From an uncultured Gammaproteobacteria bacterium (lineage in GTDB: Bacteria > Pseudomonadota > Gammaproteobacteria > GCA-002705445 > GCA-002716945), in contig CAJWMM010000037.1 in NCBI GenBank assembly GCA_913043035.1, positions 1 through 6,119 on the forward strand: DNA of 6,119 bases, given 5' to 3'. The translations under genes were made by a program, and so were the position numbers. How positions within the stretch are numbered: position 1 is the stretch's first letter; each line of letters starts with the position of its first letter. The notes beneath the pieces were generated by a model. It did not search any database, was not told where the DNA came from, and worked only from the letters and a program-made list of their open reading frames with translations. Positions 1-4,821 of the stretch are shown here, piece after piece.

Positions 1-114
1 ATATCCCATCTTCACATCCATTTAATACCAAGAAGAAAAGGTGATATGGACAACCCACAAGGTGGTGTAAGAGGCGTGATACCAGATAAACAGAAATATG
101 TTAGAAGGAAGTAG
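1..114 (+). CDS. HIT-family (histidine triad) hydrolase, C-terminal fragment
   Basis: Only the last 37 codons are present; the gene begins left of the window and ends at TAG 112-114. The fragment carries the histidine triad as H-L-H-I-H-L-I at visible residues 3-9 (the HxHxHxx signature), followed by PRRKGD and a GGVRGVIP stretch ending in DKQKY. That tail is typical of the small HIT-domain proteins that hydrolyse nucleotidyl phosphates such as dinucleoside polyphosphates or AMP-lysine type adducts. The middle histidine of the triad is the catalytic nucleophile in this family. The natural substrate cannot be decided from the fragment. It probably shares a transcript with the next gene, whose ATG directly follows this stop codon. 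Family assignment is firm; which HIT subgroup is not. Confidence 0.88.
   Translation: MSHLHIHLIPRRKGDMDNPQGGVRGVIPDKQKYVRRK
105..109 (+). promoter_or_regulatory. Shine-Dalgarno site inside the end of the HIT gene
   Basis: AAGGA lies 5 nt before the ATG at 115, inside the last Arg-Arg-Lys codons of the HIT gene. With the TAG-ATG junction it supports 115 as the true start and suggests translational coupling. Confidence 0.6.
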
Positions 115-501
115 ATGATTGATATAGTCAAAAAAAGAGTAATAGATTGGGATCTCCAACTCCGCAAGGAAAGAGATTTTAATGAGAAATTTGGCACGAG
201 TTTAACACTTAGTCAAATTAAAGAATTAACAGGTTCATTTAGAAGACTAACTGAAAAAAGTAAAACCAAGATTGGCAAGAATATTTTAGAGCAATGTGAA
301 GAATTTTATTTATCTTTAGATACATTTAAACAAAATCAATATACCGAAATTTGTAAAAATAGGAGTGCAGCATTTTTTAGAATAGGTAAGGAGCCAAAAA
401 AAGATCCAACTACAGAGCAAGACTATACAATATATAAGGAGTGGGATGACAAACTAAAAGAATTTAAAAGTGATAATAAATGGGAGGATTTTAATCCCTA
501 A
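115..501 (+). CDS. hypothetical protein, small charged cytoplasmic
   Basis: This is a 128-residue protein that I do not recognise. It has no signal peptide, membrane segment or cysteine-metal motif apart from two isolated cysteines (about residues 61 and 80). It is rich in Lys, Glu and Asp with several aromatic residues (Trp 12, 109 and 123) and reads as a mostly helical soluble protein. The ATG directly follows the TAG of the HIT gene and has an AAGGA ribosome site 5 nt upstream, so it is very likely co-transcribed and translationally coupled with it. Its 3' end overlaps the convergent HAD phosphatase gene by 11 bp. The coupling suggests a shared context with nucleotide metabolism but does not prove a functional link. 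The good start context and full-length open frame make it a real gene; its function is unknown. Confidence 0.7.
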   Translation: MIDIVKKRVIDWDLQLRKERDFNEKFGTSLTLSQIKELTGSFRRLTEKSKTKIGKNILEQCEEFYLSLDTFKQNQYTEICKNRSAAFFRIGKEPKKDPTTEQDYTIYKEWDDKLKEFKSDNKWEDFNP

Positions 502-1081
502 AAGGTTTGTAAAAAGGTTTATTCGCAAAATCAAGTAATTCTAGATCTCCACGACTATCACCATATGCATAAATTTCCTCATAATCATTTACATTCACTA
601 ATCTCGCTACTCTTATAGATTTTTCAATTCCAAAACAGTTACCGTTAACCAATTTACCTGTAATTTTTCCGTCCATCTCTTCAAGTTCGGTTGCAATAAG
701 TTCAATACCATTTCGTGAACACCAAGAATCTAGCCAAATATTTGCTGACGCACTTACTATTACAACTCTATCACCCTGACTCTGATGCCAATTAATTTTT
801 TCTCTTGCTTTACCTCGTACGATTTTGTCAATTTCATTATCACTGTATTGTTTCCCTTTATTCCAGAGGTTAGTTACACTCTCATTTTTAAAATAAAATG
901 ATATTGCCATTTCTTTCATAAAATTATTTTTTATCAGCCCTAAGACGTATAAAAGATAGATAGGCGACAATATTATAGATCCAAGAATAAATTTACTATA
1001 ACCGCAGTAGTAGATAATGAATCCTCGAAATGAATCTCCATCAGAAATAGTTCCATCAAAATCAAATAGTGCTAGTCTCAT
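491..1081 (-). CDS. HAD-IB family phosphatase, probably membrane-associated
   Basis: This 196-residue haloacid dehalogenase-superfamily hydrolase has all four motifs: I, D7-F-D9-G-T11 (nucleophile and acid/base Asp); II, S110 in VIVSAS; III, K154; IV, G-D175-S-R-G-D179 (Mg2+ ligands). A hydrophobic stretch at about residues 31-50, just after motif I, lies in the cap region. It is typical of the HAD-IB subgroup (TIGR01490-like, related to PgpC and SerB) and suggests docking to a membrane or lipid substrate. The C-terminus ends in a YKPFR motif that I recall as characteristic of this subgroup. The start ATG overlaps the TGA of the upstream SDR gene (ATGA, 1078-1081), so translation is coupled; no Shine-Dalgarno site is visible. 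From the neighbouring SDR I infer a role in dephosphorylating a polyprenyl-linked sugar phosphate. A phosphatidylglycerophosphatase-like or other small-phosphate role is the alternative. Confidence 0.88.
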   Translation of the reverse strand: MRLALFDFDGTISDGDSFRGFIIYYCGYSKFILGSIILSPIYLLYVLGLIKNNFMKEMAISFYFKNESVTNLWNKGKQYSDNEIDKIVRGKAREKINWHQSQGDRVVIVSASANIWLDSWCSRNGIELIATELEEMDGKITGKLVNGNCFGIEKSIRVARLVNVNDYEEIYAYGDSRGDLELLDFANKPFYKPFRD

Positions 1082-1809
1082 TTTATATTTATACGTTTAA
1101 AGATAAACTCAGGTATATTTCTCACAATAAACATAATATATCTCCATTGCCATTTAAGGTAAACGATATCCTTACATTTTATCTGATTGCTCACAATTGA
1201 CTGAGCAATTTCTCTTGGTTTAGCGCTCAATGTTTTTTTTACAAAATTCATTTCTGTTTCATCTCTAATAAAACCCAGTATCACTGTCATGACATGTATA
1301 TTTTGATCAAACAAGTCATTCCTCAGTCCACTTAGAAATGTAGTAAATCCACTTTTAGAGCTACCATAAATGTAGTTTTTCTTTCTACCCCGCTCTCCCG
1401 AAACTGAACTTATTCCAATAATGAAACCTTTTTTTATTTTCTTCATTTCCTCAACAAGACAATTAATTATAGATGCTGGGCCCGTAAAATTTGCAGTCGT
1501 AGTGTTTAATATTTCTTTATTGTCTATTTGTGCTTTCAACTGATTTGGATAATATCCAGTTGCACAAATTACACCAAGAGGAAGTATTGCGATTTCATCC
1601 AGAAATGCTTTATGAGTACTAAACTGATTTAAATCTAAATCAATTAATTTGACATCTACCCCATAATCATTAATCAAGCTCTCTGAGAATTTTGATAATG
1701 ATTTAATGTCTCTACCAGTTAAATAAAGACTATAACCCTTTGAAGCGTATATATCCGCAATATTTTTAGCCAAATCACTCTTTGCGCCAATGATGAGTAT
1801 ATATTCCAT
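1078..1809 (-). CDS. SDR-family oxidoreductase, DprE2-like
   Basis: This 243-residue short-chain dehydrogenase opens with a beta strand and a nucleotide-binding loop (IIGAKSDLA, residues 6-14) in place of the classical TGxxxGxG. The active site is complete: N107 (in NFTGP), S135 (in GISSVSG), Y148 and K152 (YGSSK), with the usual 13-residue Ser-Tyr spacing. A TGR at 31-33 after the second strand points to NADP(H) or NAD(H) binding. The segment ERGRKKNYIYGSSK and the C-terminal aromatic/basic tail (W220 to about residue 242, containing WRY, IPEFIFKR) resemble DprE2, the reductase that converts the 2-keto intermediate to decaprenylphosphoryl-arabinose at the membrane. The tail would serve as an amphipathic membrane anchor. 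The gene is first in a two-gene operon with the HAD phosphatase (4-bp overlap). The start codon has no Shine-Dalgarno site. SDR membership is certain; the DprE2-type substrate is inference. Confidence 0.88.
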   Translation of the reverse strand: MEYILIIGAKSDLAKNIADIYASKGYSLYLTGRDIKSLSKFSESLINDYGVDVKLIDLDLNQFSTHKAFLDEIAILPLGVICATGYYPNQLKAQIDNKEILNTTTANFTGPASIINCLVEEMKKIKKGFIIGISSVSGERGRKKNYIYGSSKSGFTTFLSGLRNDLFDQNIHVMTVILGFIRDETEMNFVKKTLSAKPREIAQSIVSNQIKCKDIVYLKWQWRYIMFIVRNIPEFIFKRINIK

Positions 1810-1828
1810 AAAAATAATATTTTTTACT

Positions 1829-1857
1829 AGTATATATAGTTTTTAAAAACATCTAAA
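1829..1857 (-). promoter_or_regulatory. candidate sigma70 promoter for the SDR-HAD operon
   Basis: Read on the minus strand, TTTAGA (1852-1857) lies 17 bp before TATACT (1829-1834). Transcription would start near 1822, leaving a leader of only about 13 nt with no ribosome site. The -10 box is good (5/6) and the -35 weak (4/6), in a very AT-rich background where chance matches are common. A perfect 12-bp palindrome, GTTTTTAAAAAC (1839-1850), sits in the spacer. Confidence 0.4.
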
Positions 1858-1911
1858 ATTATATTTAACACAAACGAATCTCTCGGTTATCTGTATGTTG
1901 GAGCGATAGTA

Positions 1912-2325
1912 ATGAAATCAAAGATATTTAGTATAATTATTCTTTTTACTGCTTTACACGTATATGGAAATGATAATTTTGTTAATAAGTCACTTATTTG
2001 CAGTACAGAAAGTTTTCCAGTCAAAGGTGGATTTCATTTTGAATCAAAAACGGAGTTAATGAGATATAATATTCTCTGGGATCATAACCTCAAAAAAGAG
2101 TTTTTGAAAACATCAAAACATTGTTATATGACTGTAAATAGTGAGATAGTTATATCTGAGAGAAGTAGCAGAGATAATTGTGGTGACTACAATACATTTA
2201 TAAATCTTTCTACTTTAGTATATAGTATTCCAACTAGGCAAAAAATATTTTCTGCGGATTGTAAATTTTTTGACGGCGACATCTATAAAGTAATAACGGA
2301 CTCGCTGAATGTTGATGTAAACTAA
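1912..2325 (+). CDS. hypothetical secreted small protein with four cysteines
   Basis: This 137-residue protein has a Sec signal peptide: positive N-terminus (MKSK), a hydrophobic core at about residues 5-16 and likely cleavage after Gly19 (VYG-ND). The mature part, about 118 residues, has four cysteines (30, 71, 90, 117), consistent with two disulfides in an oxidising periplasm. There is no lipobox, metal motif or enzymatic motif, and I do not recognise the family. GGAG at 1900-1903 is 8 nt before the ATG and fixes the start. The gene stands alone, divergent from the SDR operon across a gap of about 100 bp, and its last 4 bp overlap the convergent MTAP gene. It looks like one of the small exported beta-rich proteins common in streamlined marine Gram-negatives, but that is an impression, not a domain match. 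Confidence 0.72.
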   Translation: MKSKIFSIIILFTALHVYGNDNFVNKSLICSTESFPVKGGFHFESKTELMRYNILWDHNLKKEFLKTSKHCYMTVNSEIVISERSSRDNCGDYNTFINLSTLVYSIPTRQKIFSADCKFFDGDIYKVITDSLNVDVN

Positions 2326-3194
2326 TTTTTCTTTGCTATGTAACGACGTAAGATAAACCTCAAATCTTGTTTAGTTTTGTTTGATACATCTTTTAAATCA
2401 CTAACAATACTTTGATCCAAACATGTTAGGATTGGATCATTATCTATTGCGTATATATCGAATGATGTTATTAGGTCTTTAATTATATTTTCTGCTTTTC
2501 CTGTCATTTGTTTCATTGCCTCTATTATTTTACTAACATCGATAAAATCACTTTCTACGTTAAAAGCGTCATAATCCGTAACCATACCAATAGACTGATA
2601 TCGTATTTCAGCTTCTCTAGTTATCCGAGCTTCTGGCATATTTGTCATACCAACAACATCAAAACCCTGCATATGATGCAAGTGAGACTCAGCAAATGTC
2701 GATAGTTGTGGCCCTTCTATAGCTACATAGCTTATATTTTCGTGATATTTATAGTTCTTGTTTTTTAATATCTCGGAGCAGATCTTCTCTAAACTTGAAG
2801 AGTTAGGACTCGCAAGAGACACATGTGCTATAAGATCTCTATCAAAGAATGTATTAGCTCGTTTAATAGTCTTATCAATATACTGATTGATGATTACAAA
2901 GGACCCTGGTTTTATTTCTCTCTTTAATGATCCAACCGCAGATATAGAGATAATGTCAGTTACGCCAAGTTGTTTCAAAGCATCAATATTAGCTCTATAA
3001 TTAATATTTGTAGGATTTATATTATGTTTTCTTCCATGTCTAGGTAAAAAATAGGTAGTCTTGTTATTAGCTTTTAATTCTAAGATCTTATCAGATGGTT
3101 TCCCCCACGCAGTTTGCATTTCTAGTTCTTTCGAATCACCGAGTTCTTTTAGATCGTAGAGACCACTTCCACCAATTATAGCAAGCACAGTCAT
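2322..3194 (-). CDS. mtnP: S-methyl-5'-thioadenosine phosphorylase (MTAP)
   Basis: This 290-residue enzyme of the PNP/MTAP family 2 cleaves methylthioadenosine, the by-product of polyamine and other SAM-dependent synthesis, into adenine and methylthioribose-1-phosphate in the cytoplasm. Visible landmarks, numbered from the ATG at 3194, are the phosphate loop GGSG (8-11), R52-H53-G, the SAVGSL segment (85-90), EGPQLSTFAES (160-170), V-G-M184-T-N-M-P-E-A and D207-Y-D209. The DxD pair reads the 6-amino group of adenine, which favours MTAP over methylthioinosine phosphorylase. The frame extends upstream to a TTG at 3212, adding MYYNIF. I chose the internal ATG because the family begins right before the AIIGGSG strand. 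Neither start has a Shine-Dalgarno site. No other methionine-salvage gene is adjacent. It is convergent with the small secreted protein gene (4-bp overlap) and divergent from the ferritin gene. Confidence 0.9.
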   Translation of the reverse strand: MTVLAIIGGSGLYDLKELGDSKELEMQTAWGKPSDKILELKANNKTTYFLPRHGRKHNINPTNINYRANIDALKQLGVTDIISISAVGSLKREIKPGSFVIINQYIDKTIKRANTFFDRDLIAHVSLASPNSSSLEKICSEILKNKNYKYHENISYVAIEGPQLSTFAESHLHHMQGFDVVGMTNMPEARITREAEIRYQSIGMVTDYDAFNVESDFIDVSKIIEAMKQMTGKAENIIKDLITSFDIYAIDNDPILTCLDQSIVSDLKDVSNKTKQDLRFILRRYIAKKN

Positions 3195-3200
3195 GAATAT

Positions 3201-3206
3201 ATTGTA
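3201..3206 (-). promoter_or_regulatory. candidate -10 box for mtnP, implying a leaderless mRNA
   Basis: On the minus strand TACAAT (5/6 match to TATAAT) ends 6 nt before the chosen ATG, so transcription would begin at or next to the A of the start codon. No convincing -35 lies 16-18 bp upstream. If this is the real promoter the transcript is leaderless, which would also explain the absence of a ribosome site. Confidence 0.28.
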
Positions 3207-3251
3207 ATACAATGAACTAATTATGCGTACTAGATTATTCTAGATCTAAAT

Positions 3252-3281
3252 AATAATCAAAAGCATTTACAAATGATTATT
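3252..3281. repeat. inverted repeat in the mtnP-ferritin intergenic region, possible operator
   Basis: AATAATCA (3252-3259) and TGATTATT (3274-3281) are perfect 8-bp inverted repeats separated by 14 bp. The right arm contains AATGATTAT, which matches the core of a Fur box; aligned as a 19-mer from 3269 I count 11 of 19 consensus positions, so the match is partial. It is centred about 50 bp upstream of the ferritin -35 and about 70 bp from the mtnP start. Because the divergent gene encodes an iron-storage-type protein, an iron-responsive operator is a reasonable but unproven reading. In AT-rich DNA such repeats can arise by chance. Confidence 0.3.
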
Positions 3282-3318
3282 GTTCAATAAATAGTTTAAT
3301 ATTTTTGTTTTTTTTAAT

Positions 3319-3346
3319 TTGAATATTAATTTTTTAAGTATATACT
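3319..3346 (+). promoter_or_regulatory. sigma70-like promoter of the ferritin-like gene
   Basis: TTGAAT (3319-3324) and TATACT (3341-3346) are separated by 16 bp. Transcription would start near 3353 and give a leader of about 20 nt holding the ribosome site GGAG (3363-3366), which is 6 nt before the ATG at 3373. Of the promoters visible in this window this is the best formed. Confidence 0.55.
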
Positions 3347-3372
3347 TCGTCTAAATGTGAACGGAGAATAAA

Positions 3373-3810
3373 ATGGAGAATCTCAATACAGAAAAAGTTG
3401 TAAAAGTATTAAACAAAATAATACAATACGAATTGTCTGGTGTCGTAAGATATACACACTACGCTTTAATGGTTACAGGGAGAGATAGATTAAGTCTCAC
3501 ACAATTTTTTAAAGATCAAGCCTCTGAATCATTGCTTCATGCTCAGCAAGCTGGTGAGCTAGTTACTGGATTAGGGGGTCATCCAACTCTTGAGATATCA
3601 TTTATTGAAGAATCTAACAAACATTCATCAGTCGATTTACTCAATGAGAGCGCTGCTCATGAAAATTCTGCAATTAATCTTTATAAAGAGTTATGCAAGG
3701 TCGTAGATGGTGAGAGCATCTATATAGAAGAATATGCACGCGAGATGATTAAAGCTGAAGAGATGCATAGTATAGAAATACAAAAAATGTTAAAAGATTT
3801 TAGTCACTAA
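3373..3810 (+). CDS. bacterioferritin-like ferritin-superfamily protein
   Basis: This 145-residue four-helix-bundle protein begins like bacterioferritins (VVKVLNKIIQYELSGVVRY). By alignment to E. coli Bfr by eye, diiron ligands are E20, H56, E97, E129 and H132 (E129-E-M-H132), with the conserved tyrosine at Y27. The position of Bfr Glu51 is S53, with a glutamate one residue earlier (E52), so the second site is ExxxH rather than ExxH. The haem-binding Met52 of Bfr is L54, so haem binding in the Bfr manner is unlikely. It is shorter than Bfr (about 158 residues). It probably oxidises and stores iron or protects against peroxide in the cytoplasm, possibly as a multimeric shell. I recall a bacterioferritin-annotated family with the same THY and ESLLHAQQAGE segments. 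The gene is monocistronic, with its own promoter and a strong ribosome site, and its stop is 4 bp from the convergent lipoprotein gene. Confidence 0.85.
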   Translation: MENLNTEKVVKVLNKIIQYELSGVVRYTHYALMVTGRDRLSLTQFFKDQASESLLHAQQAGELVTGLGGHPTLEISFIEESNKHSSVDLLNESAAHENSAINLYKELCKVVDGESIYIEEYAREMIKAEEMHSIEIQKMLKDFSH

Positions 3811-3814
3811 GCAT

Positions 3815-4801
3815 CTAATTATCAAATCTTCTCTCTAAAAAAGATACTATAGCCTCAGCTGTTATGTCCGTTGCACTACCACTGTATTTTACTCTCACTC
3901 CTGGAGTAGAACATGATAAGAGGAGTTTTTCTGATTCGATGGGTCCATCAATTATATCTCCAAGCAAATTCATAATCTTACCCTCTTCTGAAATGGTAAG
4001 AGTACATTTATCACTAATGATATTTAAACTTGGTAAATTATCGAAAGTAATACCGAAAAAAAGAAATGGGTTATCGAACCCATGCCTTGCTTCAGGTATT
4101 GATATTAATTCAATTTTTTCCTCATCCCTTTTAAATTTCTTATAGATATTTTTGCATGACTGTTCTGGCGTCAAATCATCACTACTACCGGTAATCATTA
4201 ACAGCGGTGTTGAAGTTTCGGCTTTTTCATCTAGCGTAAATCCGCAGTAAGGATAGATTGCAATTGATGCATCAAAAGCATCATTAGTAAGCTTCACAGT
4301 GATATCATCAAAATGAGATAAAATTGGCCCAACACCTCCTTGAGACCATCCAATATATGCTACCTTTTCTATAGATGGATGTGTTCTTAACAAATTTAGA
4401 GCGTAATAAGCGTCATTCATAAAAGTTATGCCTGATACTTTAGAGAAGGTTTTGTCGTATCTGATCCCTCTACCCATATAGTGATCTAATTGGAATACAA
4501 CATATCCATTAGAAACAAGTAAGTCTACGTATTTTCTATGATACCTTCTTAAACCACCTGAGCCATGCGAGAGGATTACTGCATTATATTTTTTAACTTT
4601 ATTTTTTGGGAAGAATAATTTTCCATAAATATTTATATTTCTTTTACCAGAATGGTTTAAATCATAGCTATCTATAGTTTCAAAACAAATTGTTTGATCA
4701 TGTGTTATTTTAAGTGATGATGAGACATTATGCACTTCACATGGGTCTGTTCTAAAAACAGCACACCCACTTAAAAGAAACATCAGTACTAAGTATCTCA
4801 T
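3815..4801 (-). CDS. outer-membrane lipoprotein, dienelactone hydrolase / alpha-beta hydrolase family
   Basis: This 328-residue protein begins with a lipoprotein signal: a hydrophobic core then L-L-S-G-C13 with Ala at +2, so the mature lipoprotein should go to the outer membrane. The body is an alpha/beta hydrolase: oxyanion-loop motif SHGSGG (78-83), nucleophile elbow G151-W-S153-Q-G-G, Asp in GSSDDLTP (D208 or D209) and H240 in ARHGFDNP. The dienelactone hydrolase group normally has Cys as nucleophile; Ser here suggests a serine esterase- or peptidase-like hydrolase. After C13 there are six cysteines (21, 39, 186, 206, 266, 297), an even number that could form three disulfides. About 60-70 residues separate the catalytic His from the final helix, including an insertion with C266 and C297. 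The gene starts 20 bp after ctpA and is probably co-transcribed with it. The natural substrate is unknown. Confidence 0.85.
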   Translation of the reverse strand: MRYLVLMFLLSGCAVFRTDPCEVHNVSSSLKITHDQTICFETIDSYDLNHSGKRNINIYGKLFFPKNKVKKYNAVILSHGSGGLRRYHRKYVDLLVSNGYVVFQLDHYMGRGIRYDKTFSKVSGITFMNDAYYALNLLRTHPSIEKVAYIGWSQGGVGPILSHFDDITVKLTNDAFDASIAIYPYCGFTLDEKAETSTPLLMITGSSDDLTPEQSCKNIYKKFKRDEEKIELISIPEARHGFDNPFLFFGITFDNLPSLNIISDKCTLTISEEGKIMNLLGDIIDGPIESEKLLLSCSTPGVRVKYSGSATDITAEAIVSFLERRFDN

Positions 4802-4821
4802 TATCTTTCGCTAAATATTTT

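Noticed and set aside
12..197. 61-residue minus-strand open frame
   Set aside because: It lies antisense to the end of the HIT gene and the start of the next gene, both well supported; no start context or recognisable domain.
486..497. Small hairpin GGATT-TT-AATCC at the convergent 115-501 / 491-1081 junction as a terminator
   Set aside because: The stem is only 5 bp with a 2-nt loop and neither strand has a T-run after it.
1865..1892. TTAACA ... TTATCT as promoter of the secreted-protein gene
   Set aside because: The spacing is acceptable, but the -10 match to the consensus is poor; I could not choose among several equally weak A/T options.
2508..2705. 65-residue plus-strand open frame inside mtnP
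   Set aside because: It is antisense to conserved MTAP active-site coding sequence, with an odd composition and no ribosome site.
3230..3245. Direct repeat CTAGAT at 3230-3235 and 3240-3245, with palindrome TAGATCTA, upstream of mtnP
   Set aside because: The 10-bp spacing is suggestive of an operator, but the repeats are short and isolated with no known regulator match.
3794..3830. AAGATTT / AAATCTT inverted repeat spanning the ferritin-lipoprotein convergent junction
   Set aside because: The stem is 7 bp and mostly A/T with a loop of more than 20 nt, too weak for an intrinsic terminator and likely chance.
3864..4145. 93-residue plus-strand open frame inside the lipoprotein hydrolase gene
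   Set aside because: It is a shadow of the hydrolase reading frame on the other strand; no plausible domain or promoter.
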